64,000 nucleotides of DNA, from contig NZ_PVZB01000009.1 of NCBI RefSeq assembly GCF_003002025.1, forward strand, positions 235,734-299,733, written 5' to 3'. This DNA comes from Paraburkholderia sp. BL25I1N1. Lineage in GTDB: Bacteria; Pseudomonadota; Gammaproteobacteria; Burkholderiales; Burkholderiaceae. The notes below the pieces were generated by a model. It worked only from the letters and a program-made list of their open reading frames with translations. It had not been told where the DNA came from and searched no databases. How positions within the stretch are numbered: the first letter of the stretch is position 1; each line of letters starts with the position of its first letter. The position numbers were made by a program, and so were the translations under genes. Below, in pieces: positions 18,389 through 27,236 of this stretch.

Positions 18389-18658
18389 TTAAAGCACCAC
18401 TTTGACCATCGGATGGCCAGTGAGCGCGCGATAGATATCGTCGAGCTGCTCACGGCTCGTGGCGCGCACCGTGACCGTCAGGCCCGTGTAGTTGCCGCCG
18501 CTGGACGGCCGCGTTTCGATGCGCGAGGCATCGACCTCGTTGTCGAACTGCCGCACCACCGTGACGATCGTCTCGGCGAACTCGGGGTGCGATTTGCCCA
18601 TGATCTTGATCGGGAAATCGCAAGGAAACTCAAACAGTGACTCGTTCACGGAACTCAT
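18389..18658 (-). CDS. DUF493 family protein (YbeD-like)
   Basis: An 89-residue small alpha/beta protein of the YbeD/DUF493 family: LFEFPCDFPIKIMGKSHPEF, then SSGGNYTGLTVTVRATSREQ and a C-terminal GHPMVKVVL. It is typically found next to lipB in beta- and gamma-proteobacteria and is suspected to be linked to lipoylation. Here a LysR/DUF2917 pair separates it from lipB. Its start overlaps the 3' end of the aminotransferase gene by 29 nt, so it is probably translationally coupled. Confidence 0.9.
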   Translation of the reverse strand: MSSVNESLFEFPCDFPIKIMGKSHPEFAETIVTVVRQFDNEVDASRIETRPSSGGNYTGLTVTVRATSREQLDDIYRALTGHPMVKVVL

Positions 18659-19595
18659 TCTCTACTCCTTGCTGTGCCTCGCGCGCTTGCTGGGCCTTGG
18701 CTCGCTGATACGCCGCATACAGCGCCGCAAAGACCGCACCCGGCTTACCCTCGCCGACCGGCCGGCCATCGAGTTGCGTGACCGGCAGCACTTCCTTGGT
18801 TGCCGAGCTGACGATGATCTCGTCCGCCGCGCGCAGTTCGGCTTCGGTAATCTCACGCGCTTCGAAACGGATGCCGCATTCGCTCGTCAGTTCCTCGATC
18901 AGGCCGTAGCGGATCCCTTCGAGAATCTTGTGGCTGCGCGGCGGCGCGGACAACACGCCGTCCTTCACCATCCACACATTCGACGACGACCCTTCGGTCA
19001 GCATGCCGTCGCGAAACTGGATCGTCTCGAACGCGTCGTTCACTGCGGCATATTGCGCCATCAGCACGTTGCCGAGCAGCGACACGGACTTGATGTCGCA
19101 ATTGAGCCAGCGGCGATCTTCCGCCGTCACGCAACGCACGCCTTGCGCGCGCTGCGCCGCGTCCGGCAGGTTCAGCGGCGTGACCATCACGAACACGGTC
19201 GGCTGGATGCCGGCCGGAAACGCGTGACCGCGTTTGGCGACGCCGCGCGTGACCTGAATATAGGCAATTGCGTCCTGATCGGCGCGCAAACCGCCGTCCA
19301 TCTCGTTCGCCGCGACCACGCGTTCGATCAACGCACGCCAGCCGGCGTCGTCAAACGGATTGACGATGCCGATCTTGTCGACCGAGCGCGCGAGGCGCGC
19401 CAGGTGCTGCTGGAAACGGAACGGCGTGCGGCCGCCCGCGCCCCCGGTCGGCGCATACAAAGGCGCAACTTCGTAAATACCGTCGCCGAAGATAAAGCCG
19501 CGGTCGAGAACCGGCACGCGCGCTTCGGACAACGGCACCAACTCGCCGTTCAAAAAGACAATCGGATCAGGCGAAACATCGGCAACAGCGGTCAT
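18630..19595 (-). CDS. D-amino acid aminotransferase (class IV PLP)
   Basis: A 321-residue PLP enzyme that interconverts D-alanine and D-glutamate with their 2-oxo acids. Seen in the sequence: VPVLDRGFIFGDGIYEV near residue 30, the lysine of CDIKSVSLLGNVLMAQYA that binds PLP, and TEGSSSNVWMVKDGVL for the cofactor phosphate. BCAT or aminodeoxychorismate lyase are alternatives within fold type IV. The DRGFIFGDGIYEV form and the dacC neighbour favour D-amino acid metabolism and cell-wall supply. Confidence 0.85.
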   Translation of the reverse strand: MTAVADVSPDPIVFLNGELVPLSEARVPVLDRGFIFGDGIYEVAPLYAPTGGAGGRTPFRFQQHLARLARSVDKIGIVNPFDDAGWRALIERVVAANEMDGGLRADQDAIAYIQVTRGVAKRGHAFPAGIQPTVFVMVTPLNLPDAAQRAQGVRCVTAEDRRWLNCDIKSVSLLGNVLMAQYAAVNDAFETIQFRDGMLTEGSSSNVWMVKDGVLSAPPRSHKILEGIRYGLIEELTSECGIRFEAREITEAELRAADEIIVSSATKEVLPVTQLDGRPVGEGKPGAVFAALYAAYQRAKAQQAREAQQGVENEFRERVTV

Positions 19596-19608
19596 TGCAA
19601 TCAGGCTC

Positions 19609-20838
19609 TTACTTCTTCTTGTTGAACATGAGCATCAGCGAATCCCACACACGGCCGACCACGCCCGCTTGCGGCACAGCCTGCAGGGCCACGATCGGGA
19701 ACTGCGCGAGCACCTTGCCGTCGGCCACGAGCTTCGCGGTACCAACTTGCTGACCGTTCGCGATCGGTGCGATCAGCGGATCGATCTGCTCGATCTGCGG
19801 CTTCACCTTGTCGCCCATGCCCTTCGGCACGGTGATGTACTGGTCGCTCTTTACGCCGATCTGCACGGTGTCCTGCGCACCCTTGTAGACGCGCGGCGTG
19901 CCCACCACCTGATTCGCCTTGTACAGACGCACCGTGTCATACGCGCTGTAGCCGTAGTTCAGCATCTTCAGGCTGTCCTGCACGCGGTCGTGTTCCTTGG
20001 TCTCGCCCATCATGACCGAGACGAGACGGCGCGACGCGTCGGTCGTGCCCGGCAGCGAACGCTTCGCGCTCGCGATCAGGCAGTAACCGGCGCCTTGCGT
20101 GTGACCGGTCTTCAGACCGTCGACCGTCGGGTCGATCCACAGCAGACGGTTGCGGTTCGGCTGCTTGATCTTGTTGTACGTGAATTCCTTGACCGAGAAA
20201 ATGTTGTAGTAGTCAGGGAAGTCGCGAATCAGACGCGCCGACAACACCGCGAGGTCGCCCGCCGTGGTGTAGTGCTGCGGATCGGGCATGCCGTTCACGT
20301 CGGCGAAATGCGTGTTCTTCATGCCGAGGCGTTGCGCTTCCGTGTTCATCATGTTGACGAACTGCGACTCGCTGCCGCCAACCAGTTCGGCCAGCGCGAT
20401 CGCCGCGTCGTTACCCGACTGGATGATCATGCCGTACACCAGATCGTGCACGGTCACCGGCTTGTTGGCTTCGATGAACATGCGCGATTCGTCCGTGCGC
20501 ACGCGGCGCACCGCTTCGCTCGGCATGACCGTCTGTTCCATGTTGATCTTCTTCGTCTGCAGCGCTTCGAAGACGAGGTACGCCGTCATCAGCTTGGTTA
20601 GCGACGCCGGTTCCACGCGCTCGTCCGGATTGCCGGAGGCGAGCACCTGGTTGCTGGTCGCATCGACGAGCACCCACGAGCGCGCGTTCACGGCCGGCGG
20701 CGGGACTTGCGCGAACGCGGTGCTGGCGACGAGCGTGGCCGGCAGCACGACGCCGAGGGTCACGGCACGGCTAAGCGTAGAAGGAACAAAGGAAGCAACT
20801 GAAGGGAATGACGTGCGGCCGGAGGTGGAAAAACGCAT
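19609..20838 (-). CDS. dacC: D-alanyl-D-alanine carboxypeptidase (PBP5/6 family)
   Basis: A 409-residue periplasmic, C-terminally membrane-tethered DD-carboxypeptidase that trims peptidoglycan pentapeptides. The three active-site motifs are visible: SLTK (EPASLTKLMTAYLV), SGN (IIQSGNDAAIALAE) and KTG (DGLKTGHTQGAGYC). A signal peptide ends at STAFA-QV. The C-terminal PBP5 domain and amphipathic anchor (VWDSLMLMFNKKK) follow. The start is the ATG at 20838; the longer frame lacks any signal. The transaminase gene is 13 nt downstream. Confidence 0.93.
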   Translation of the reverse strand: MRFSTSGRTSFPSVASFVPSTLSRAVTLGVVLPATLVASTAFAQVPPPAVNARSWVLVDATSNQVLASGNPDERVEPASLTKLMTAYLVFEALQTKKINMEQTVMPSEAVRRVRTDESRMFIEANKPVTVHDLVYGMIIQSGNDAAIALAELVGGSESQFVNMMNTEAQRLGMKNTHFADVNGMPDPQHYTTAGDLAVLSARLIRDFPDYYNIFSVKEFTYNKIKQPNRNRLLWIDPTVDGLKTGHTQGAGYCLIASAKRSLPGTTDASRRLVSVMMGETKEHDRVQDSLKMLNYGYSAYDTVRLYKANQVVGTPRVYKGAQDTVQIGVKSDQYITVPKGMGDKVKPQIEQIDPLIAPIANGQQVGTAKLVADGKVLAQFPIVALQAVPQAGVVGRVWDSLMLMFNKKK

Positions 20839-21157
20839 AGGGTCGATTCGTGCAGAAAAATACAGCGCGCGCAGGGCGCAGAGTTTGGAAGAGCCGGTCG
20901 GCGAGCGTCTGGCCGTAAAAACGGCGCGGCGCCCATTGGACTTCCGGCCACGCGATCGGTTCGCGCAGCACGCCGGCATCCGGCACCGCTGCGCGCGAAA
21001 AGACGCTACGCGTCGCGCGAACTGCCGGATGGGCGGCGCTGCGCCCAAAAAAGAGTCGCCATTATACGCGCGCTCTCCCCGTTACTTTGCGCAAAGGCCG
21101 GCGATTAATTTGCGTTTGTGCGTACCTGTACCCCGGAAAACACACATCGCGCGCCGC
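20839..21157. other. Intergenic region upstream of dacC with a hairpin
   Basis: No gene in these 319 nt. There is a hairpin with stem GACGC/GCGTC and loop TAC (21002-21014), extended by CGCGC/GCGCG outer arms across a 5-nt bulge (20992-21019). A TATAAT word on the minus strand lies at 21061-21066, but no convincing -35 stands 16-18 nt before it. It may be the dacC promoter. Confidence 0.4.
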
Positions 21158-21802
21158 TTACCGCCAGGCGTCGACGATGATCCGCTTCAGAACGTGCAGC
21201 TTGCGATGCAGAAAATGCTCCGCACCCGGAATTACGACAACCGGCAATTCTTGCGGCCGCGCCCAGTCGTAAACGGATTGAATGGGAACTGTCTCGTCGG
21301 TTTCGCCGTGAATCACGAGTGTATTTTCCGGCACCGGGGCGACCTCCCAGCGACTCGCGGCCGTGCCGACCAGTACCATTCGCTCGATCTGCTCGCCTTC
21401 TTCGCGCAACTGCGCGGCCACGTGCGACAACACGAATGTGCCGAACGAAAAACCCGCCAGCACGAGGGGCAGATCGCTTTGACCCGGTTGAGCACGCATG
21501 TGATCGAGCACGGCGCGCAGGTCGTCGCGCTCGCCAATGCCCGCGTCATGCTCGCCTTGCGTTTGGCCAACGCCGCGAAAATTCGAGCGATACGTCACGT
21601 AGTTCAACTGCACGAGCGTGCGCGCGAGCGTCTGCGCGACCTTGTTGTCCATCGTGCCGCCGAACAGCGGATGCGGATGCGCGACCAGCGCGATGCCGCG
21701 CGGCGCCGCGCCGTTTTCGCGCGTTTCGTCGGGCAGATCCAGCGCGACCTCGATCTTGCCGACCGGGCCGTCGATCAGATATTTTTTTGTGTGTACGTTC
21801 AT
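21158..21802 (-). CDS. Alpha/beta hydrolase, COG2945-type
   Basis: A 214-residue cytoplasmic serine hydrolase. The early phrase ALVAHPHPLFGGTMDNKV, NFRGVGQTQGEHDAGIGERD and the nucleophile elbow GFSFG are the hallmarks of the COG2945 alpha/beta hydrolases. An acid in IHGETDETVP and the late histidine in GAEHFLHRKL complete the triad. Substrate is unknown. It follows the ferredoxin-like gene by 8 nt and the two are likely co-transcribed. Confidence 0.85.
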   Translation of the reverse strand: MNVHTKKYLIDGPVGKIEVALDLPDETRENGAAPRGIALVAHPHPLFGGTMDNKVAQTLARTLVQLNYVTYRSNFRGVGQTQGEHDAGIGERDDLRAVLDHMRAQPGQSDLPLVLAGFSFGTFVLSHVAAQLREEGEQIERMVLVGTAASRWEVAPVPENTLVIHGETDETVPIQSVYDWARPQELPVVVIPGAEHFLHRKLHVLKRIIVDAWR

Positions 21803-21810
21803 GGCGAAGC

Positions 21811-22134
21811 TTATTGATCGATTTTCAGACGCTCGACGATCTTGCCGTTCGCGAGGTGCGAGTCGACGATTTCGTCGATGTCGCTCTCGTCGACGTAGGT
21901 GTACCAGATGCCTTCCGGATACACGACGAGCGTCGGGCCGAGTTCGCAGCGGTCGAGGCAGCCGGCCTTGTTGATGCGCACCTGGCCTGGACCGGCGAGA
22001 CCCAGTTTTTTCACGCGTTTCTTCGCGTACTCCTGCATCTCCTGTGCGTTGCAGTTCGCGCAGCTTGGGCGTTCGGCGCCAGGCTCGCGCTGATTGAGAC
22101 AGAAGAAGACGTGGTACTTATAGAAGGAGTCCAT
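21811..22134 (-). CDS. Thioredoxin-like [2Fe-2S] ferredoxin
   Basis: A 107-residue protein of the thioredoxin-like 2Fe-2S family (NuoE-like fold). The N-terminal YKYHVFFCLNQRE and the cysteines in ERPSCANC, then NKAGCLDRCELGPTLVVYPEG, provide the four cluster ligands. The start is the ATG at 22134 (MDSFYKYHVF), with an AGGAG-type site just upstream. It would act as a small soluble electron carrier; the partner is unknown. Confidence 0.88.
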   Translation of the reverse strand: MDSFYKYHVFFCLNQREPGAERPSCANCNAQEMQEYAKKRVKKLGLAGPGQVRINKAGCLDRCELGPTLVVYPEGIWYTYVDESDIDEIVDSHLANGKIVERLKIDQ

Positions 22135-22269
22135 GATGTCCGGAGGCGAGACGGTCGGTGTGGGGAATGGCGCTGGATGCACGCGGCGCGCCAGTTGTGC
22201 GAACGATTATAACGAGCAGGGCTAGCGGTCGCTGACGCGGTCCACCGCCGCGCCACCCGCCGCTCCCCT

Positions 22270-23427
22270 TCACGTGTGTTTCACGCGCCGCTTGAGCCAC
22301 GCCTGTTCGACCACATACGCCAGCCACACGAGCGCCGCATACGGCCAGATCCACGCGAGCCAGTGCGCCAGTCCGTTGAAGTGCAGGTAACGCCCTTGCC
22401 GCCAGTCGGCGAGCACGGCATCGAAGTATGGATTCACGGGCAGCAGATTGACGAACACCAGCGCGATCGTCAGCGCGACACCCGCAAGCGCGGCGCGCGA
22501 TCGGCGCTGCAGGCGCAACGCGAGGAGTGCCGCGGCGGTCCCGCACACAAGACCGACCAACGCGCCAGGCGTCGCCCAGTCGAACGCGAGACCGGACTGC
22601 GATTGCAGAAAGGTCGCGCCCGCCTTCACGCACAAGGTGATCACGATAAACAGCAGCAACAGGCGCACACGCGGCGCAGGGCGGCGCACCGGCAGCGATG
22701 CCAGCGCGAGCGCGGCGAACAGGTTGAGCGTGGTGATCACCGCTTCCCATGCGTCGTCAGGCAGCCACGCGGCGACGAGCGCTGGCCAAGCGCCGACGTG
22801 CCAGCCCGGCGGCGTCCATGCGAGCAAGGCGTCTTGCGTGGTCGAATCGAAACGCAGCCAGAGGGCGCGCGGCCAGTTGCCGAGACCGAACAGGCGCGGC
22901 GCCGGGTACATCGTCGCGAACGGCCACGCCGCGACCAGACACGCGAGCGCGGCCCGATCGCGCTCGAACCACAGAAGCCGCACGCGCCGCAGCAAGCCGC
23001 GATCGAGCAGCGCGCCCGTCGCCGGCGACATGATCGCCGCGCCGAGCAGCGCACCGAGCGCGTTGGCGGCGAGATCGAGGTTGGAGGCGACACGCGTCGG
23101 CAGATATGTCTGCACGGCCTCCATCACGCCGGACAGCAGCCCGCCGAGCACGAAGGCGAACGCGACCGCCAGCGTGCCGCGCCAACGCGGATACGCCGCG
23201 AGCACCACCAGCGCGCCGAATGGCATATAGCCGAGCACGTTGGTGACGACGTCGAACGCCGTCAGGTACTGCGGCATGGGATCGGACAGATAGGCAAACG
23301 GACCGAGGCCAAGCGAACGCCAGCCCGAAAACGGATACCACGAACCGTAGACGATCAACGCGGTGTACAGCACCAGCGCCTGCCGGGCGAGCACCGACGG
23401 ACGGCGCGCCCAGGGTTTCACGCTCAT
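22270..23427 (-). CDS. VanZ family membrane protein
   Basis: A 385-residue polytopic protein. The N-terminal half matches the VanZ-like pattern: YGSWYPFSGW, then DVVTNVLGYMPFGALVVLA and the acidic SGVMEAVQTYLPTRVASNLDLAANALGALLG split by charged residues. The C-terminal half adds further hydrophobic segments. The start is the ATG at 23427 (MSVKPWARRPSVLARQ). It lies 31 nt after the lipoprotein gene of the Mce-type operon and may be its last member. VanZ proteins have no settled biochemical role outside teicoplanin resistance. Confidence 0.83.
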   Translation of the reverse strand: MSVKPWARRPSVLARQALVLYTALIVYGSWYPFSGWRSLGLGPFAYLSDPMPQYLTAFDVVTNVLGYMPFGALVVLAAYPRWRGTLAVAFAFVLGGLLSGVMEAVQTYLPTRVASNLDLAANALGALLGAAIMSPATGALLDRGLLRRVRLLWFERDRAALACLVAAWPFATMYPAPRLFGLGNWPRALWLRFDSTTQDALLAWTPPGWHVGAWPALVAAWLPDDAWEAVITTLNLFAALALASLPVRRPAPRVRLLLLFIVITLCVKAGATFLQSQSGLAFDWATPGALVGLVCGTAAALLALRLQRRSRAALAGVALTIALVFVNLLPVNPYFDAVLADWRQGRYLHFNGLAHWLAWIWPYAALVWLAYVVEQAWLKRRVKHT

Positions 23428-23458
23428 GCAGCGCTCCGCAATGTGCGCTGCAAGCCGG

Positions 23459-24085
23459 TCATTGCGCGGCGACCAGCGCCTGCACGCCGAGCCACGCGCC
23501 GATCTGCGAGACGAGATCGTCGCTGGCGGTGGCGAGCGCCTGCGCGCCGCCGGCGGCATCCGCCGACCTGGACGGCGCCCGCGCGATGAACGTGCGCTGA
23601 CTGAGCACCTTGCCGCTTTGCGTGAGGGTGGCGCGCGCGGTGACCGCGGCGTGACTTTCGGACTGGCTGTCGAAAACCTGCTCGAACTCGCTCAGATCGA
23701 CCTTCAACACCGGTGCGGCGACGCCGTCGGCGCCGGTCAGCACCGTGCCGCGCGAACTGAGCGCGCCACGCAGACGCTGGGTCAGCAACTGCGAGGGCGT
23801 CATGGTCCAATGGCTGTTTGCGTACGCAGCGGTCTGCTGCGCGTCGGCGTAGCTCAGGCGGTACATCAGCTTGTCCGACTCGAGCACGTCGGGCGCGCTC
23901 ACATCGAGCACCTTCACGGCCGGCGACGCGCCGGCGGACGCCGCCGGACTCGGCGGCCCGAAGTCGTAGCGGATGTCCGAAAGCGCCGCCGGCGTGCCGG
24001 CGCAGCCCGCGGCGAGCACGCCGAATGCGAGCAGCACCGCCAGCGCGGCGCTCGAGGACAGGAATCGGTGAATCGAGCGTGACAT
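23459..24085 (-). CDS. ABC-type transport auxiliary lipoprotein (PqiC-like)
   Basis: A 208-residue lipoprotein with a signal peptide and lipobox LAAGC at about residues 24-28. The body, including YRLSYADAQQTAAYANSHWT and the conserved TPSQLLTQRLRGAL, matches the ABC_trans_aux family. PqiC is the known member, an outer-membrane-facing partner of Mce proteins. It stands 58 nt after the MlaD-type gene. This implies that the operon builds a Pqi/Let-like lipid bridge subunit set rather than canonical MlaFEDCB. Confidence 0.85.
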   Translation of the reverse strand: MSRSIHRFLSSSAALAVLLAFGVLAAGCAGTPAALSDIRYDFGPPSPAASAGASPAVKVLDVSAPDVLESDKLMYRLSYADAQQTAAYANSHWTMTPSQLLTQRLRGALSSRGTVLTGADGVAAPVLKVDLSEFEQVFDSQSESHAAVTARATLTQSGKVLSQRTFIARAPSRSADAAGGAQALATASDDLVSQIGAWLGVQALVAAQ

Positions 24086-24143
24086 GACAATCTTCCTTTC
24101 TTCAAACCTTCAGAATCAATGCTTCAACTTCATTGCTTCAACC

Positions 24144-25106
24144 TCACTGGGCCGCGCGCGCGGCGGGCCATTTGAAGCCTGCTTCGCCGGGGCCGGGCGC
24201 CGCACCCGGCGCGCCGAACAGCACGCTGCGCGGGCTGGTGCTGAACGTGTCGGCGGCGCGGTCCACTGAGCGGGCCGCGGAGCGCACGTCTTCAGCGAGC
24301 GAATTGACGCGCGGCAAGGTGTCGTAGCCGACCCGCGACGACAGTTCCTGCACGGCGCCGTTGATCGACACCAGCGCGTCGCCGGCTTGCTGCGCGGCCG
24401 TGCCGACCTTGTTCAGGTTGGTCTCGAACGGGCCGTTCGGCCGGTTCAGGCTGGTGATCAGCTGATTGGTCGACGCCAGCGTACGATCCAGCCGGTTGAT
24501 CGTGCCGGGCAGCATCCCTGCGGCCGGCGTTATTTTCTGCGTCAGCGTAGCCACGCCGTCGGCGGCTTTCTGCAGGCTTGCAGCAGTGCCCAGCAACTGC
24601 GCGGCCATTTCCGGCGACAGCAGATTGTCGACGTCGTCCGTGACTTTTTCGAGTTTGCGCAGCAGCACGTCGCCGCGTTGCTGCAGTTGATCGAGCAAGC
24701 CGGGGCGCATCGGCAACTGCGCCACCTGTTTCGACGACGACGCCAGCGGCGTCGGATCGCGCCCATTGTCATCCAGCTGGATGAAGGCGATACCCGTGAC
24801 GCCCTGAAAACCCAGGCTGCCGAACGTCGAATGGGTAATCGGCGCGTGCGTATCGACGAGGATACGAATCAGAATCTGCCCCGGATGAGCCGGATCGAAC
24901 TTGATGGACTGCACCTTGCCGACGTCGAGCCCGCGATAACGCACCGCGGCGTCGGTAAACAGGCCCGTCACGTTGGTGCGCGCGATCAGATCGTACGGCA
25001 CTCGCACGGAACGGTCGACATTGAACAAAAAAGCCGCCACCGCGATAGCCACCAGCAAAACGATCGTGAAGAGCCCGGCCCAGAAGGCATGTGATTTGTT
25101 TTCCAT
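24144..25106 (-). CDS. MlaD/MCE-family lipid-transport protein
   Basis: A 320-residue protein with a short cytoplasmic N-terminus, one membrane helix (AGLFTIVLLVAIAVAAFLFN, residues 11-30) and the MCE domain (YRGLDVGKVQSIKFDP, then GVTGIAFIQLDD). A long helical, coiled-coil-like tail follows. It is the periplasmic lipid-binding subunit of an Mce-type transporter. The single MCE domain places it with MlaD-like proteins; the long tail is longer than E. coli MlaD (about 183 residues). Confidence 0.88.
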   Translation of the reverse strand: MENKSHAFWAGLFTIVLLVAIAVAAFLFNVDRSVRVPYDLIARTNVTGLFTDAAVRYRGLDVGKVQSIKFDPAHPGQILIRILVDTHAPITHSTFGSLGFQGVTGIAFIQLDDNGRDPTPLASSSKQVAQLPMRPGLLDQLQQRGDVLLRKLEKVTDDVDNLLSPEMAAQLLGTAASLQKAADGVATLTQKITPAAGMLPGTINRLDRTLASTNQLITSLNRPNGPFETNLNKVGTAAQQAGDALVSINGAVQELSSRVGYDTLPRVNSLAEDVRSAARSVDRAADTFSTSPRSVLFGAPGAAPGPGEAGFKWPAARAAQ

Positions 25107-25122
25107 TGTCAGGTTCCCTGGT

Positions 25123-26001
25123 TCACAGCGGCAATTCGGACGATGCCGGCTCGAGCGCCGCCCGCGGCAGCCTCGCGCGGCGCTCCGGCGGCAGCGCCTG
25201 CAACGCGCGGCGCCCGCGCAGGCCGAGGAAATACTCGCGGATGAAAGGATGATCGACGCCCGCCGCCTCTTCCACCGGCGCGGCCACCAGCACCTTGCGA
25301 TCCGCCAGCACGGCGACGCGGGTGGACAACGCGATCATCGTGTCGAGATCGTGCGTGACCATCACCACCGTCAGGCCGAGCGCGCGATGCAGCGCGGAGA
25401 TCAGCTCGACGAACTCGTCCGACGCCTGCGGATCGAGCCCGGCGGTCGGTTCATCGAGAAACAGCAGTTCCGGTTCGAGCGCGATCGCGCGCGCAATGCC
25501 CACGCGTTTGATCATGCCGCCCGACAGCGCCGACGGCATTTTCGACGCGTGCTTGCATGGCAGGCCGACCATTTCCAGCTTAAGCATCACGATGTCGCGC
25601 AACAGATCCTCGGGCACCTTGCCGAGTTCGCGCACCGGCTGCGCAATGTTGTCGAACACCGACAGCGACGAGAACAGCGCGCCGCGCTGGAACAGCATGC
25701 CGGAGCGGCTGCGCATCAGCAGCGCGGTTTCCGGCGAGATGGTCGCGAGATTTTCACCGAACAGCTTGATGGTGCCCGACGAAGGCCGCTCCAGCCCGAG
25801 TATCTGCCGCACCAGCGTGGTCTTGCCGGAACCCGAGCCGCCGACGATCGACACGATCTCGCCGCGCCGCACGTCCAGATTCAGATGTTGATGCACGATG
25901 TTGCGCCCGTAGCGCTTGGTCACGTCGATCACTTCGATCACCGGCTCGGCGATCGAGGGTACGGGCTGGCCGCGCACGGCCTGAGTGAGTGGCGCGATCA
26001 T
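25123..26001 (-). CDS. MlaF-type ABC ATPase of lipid transporter
   Basis: A 292-residue ATPase. Walker A is GGSGSGKTTLVRQILG, the signature LSGGMIKRVGIARAIA and Walker B LLFLDEPTAGLDP. These are the MlaF/Ttg2A forms. It overlaps the permease gene by 4 nt and precedes the MCE gene by 16 nt, so permease, ATPase and MCE protein are made together. Confidence 0.9.
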   Translation of the reverse strand: MIAPLTQAVRGQPVPSIAEPVIEVIDVTKRYGRNIVHQHLNLDVRRGEIVSIVGGSGSGKTTLVRQILGLERPSSGTIKLFGENLATISPETALLMRSRSGMLFQRGALFSSLSVFDNIAQPVRELGKVPEDLLRDIVMLKLEMVGLPCKHASKMPSALSGGMIKRVGIARAIALEPELLFLDEPTAGLDPQASDEFVELISALHRALGLTVVMVTHDLDTMIALSTRVAVLADRKVLVAAPVEEAAGVDHPFIREYFLGLRGRRALQALPPERRARLPRAALEPASSELPL

Positions 26002-27131
26002 CCGAGCCCCACGTTCTGAAAGAGGATCGCGAACACGGCGTCCGCGAGAATTACGATGGTAATCGAGGTCACCACCGAGGTCGTCGTGCCTTCGCCCAGA
26101 CTCTGCGAATTAGCCTTGATACGGAAACCGAAATGACAGCCGACGATCGCGATCAGCATGCCGAACGCGACGCCCTTACCCAAGCCGATCCACAGATTCG
26201 CGACCGGCACTACGCCCGGCAAAGCCCGCGCGAAATAGTTCATGTCGATGCCGAGCGCGATCTTCGCGGCAAGCGCGCCGCCCGTCAGCGCGATGATATT
26301 GGTCCACATGACGAGCAACGGCATGGCCACGCCGAGCGCGACCACGCGCGGCAGGATCAGCCGCAGGCCATGCGGGATGCCCATCACGCGCATGGCGTCG
26401 AGTTCCTCGGTCACGCGCATCACGCCGATCTGCGCGGTGATCGCCGAACCTGAGCGGCCTGCCACCAGAATCGCCGCAAGCACCGGCCCCAGTTCGCGAA
26501 TCACCGAAAGCCCCAGAATATTGACGATGTACTGGTTTGCGCCAAACAGCCGCAGTTGCTGCGCGGACAGATAACTGAGCACGATGCCGATCAGGAAGGC
26601 GACCAGCGCGGTGATCGGCATGGCTTTGGTGCCGGCGTTATAGATGTTCGCGGATATCTCGGTCCACGGCGTGATTTTCGGTTTGCGCGCGATCGCCAAC
26701 AGGTCGAGCACGACGCGCCCGAGCATCGCCACGCCGCCATACAGATGCTCGAAGAACGAGAAGATCGCAAGCCCGAGCCGCGTGAGCGGATCGAATTTGA
26801 CCACCGGCTCGGCCGTTTCGCGCACGGTGTCGAGCAAGGCGATGCGCTCGAAAATGTCGCGTTGCGTGTCGGTCAGCGTAGTGTCCGGGGGCATCTTGTG
26901 GCCCCACACGCGCCACAACGCCTGGCCGCCCACGTGGTCCATCCGGTCGATACGCGACAAGTCCCATTGACCGATGCCTTCGGCGCCGACCAGCGAGCGC
27001 AGCAGAGGGATCACGTGCCCAGTGGCTCTGTCGCGCGCGAGCGCGAGCGCCGTCCACTGGCCCGAGAGCCGGACGATCTTGCCTTGGCTGCCTGCCGCGA
27101 CTTCGAGGCCGGGCGGAGTGTCGTAGTTCAA
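25998..27131 (-). CDS. MlaE-type permease with N-terminal STAS-like domain
   Basis: A 377-residue protein. About the first 110 residues are soluble and STAS/MlaB-like (VRLSGQWTALALARDR), followed by the MlaE permease domain: TEISANIYNAGTKAMPITAL, ELGPVLAAILVAGRSGSAI and TEELDAMRVMGIPHGLRLILP. This is the fused form in which the MlaB-like regulator is part of the permease. It is the first gene of the lipid-transport operon and is divergent from birA across 105 nt. Confidence 0.9.
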   Translation of the reverse strand: MNYDTPPGLEVAAGSQGKIVRLSGQWTALALARDRATGHVIPLLRSLVGAEGIGQWDLSRIDRMDHVGGQALWRVWGHKMPPDTTLTDTQRDIFERIALLDTVRETAEPVVKFDPLTRLGLAIFSFFEHLYGGVAMLGRVVLDLLAIARKPKITPWTEISANIYNAGTKAMPITALVAFLIGIVLSYLSAQQLRLFGANQYIVNILGLSVIRELGPVLAAILVAGRSGSAITAQIGVMRVTEELDAMRVMGIPHGLRLILPRVVALGVAMPLLVMWTNIIALTGGALAAKIALGIDMNYFARALPGVVPVANLWIGLGKGVAFGMLIAIVGCHFGFRIKANSQSLGEGTTTSVVTSITIVILADAVFAILFQNVGLG

Positions 27132-27236
27132 GGATCGTTGAATCTGGTTATCGGATTAGCGGCCATTGTAACGAAGGCGCGGCGCGGCAACTGCGCCCGC
27201 GGACTCAACGGGTTCGCTATCGCTACAATATGATTC

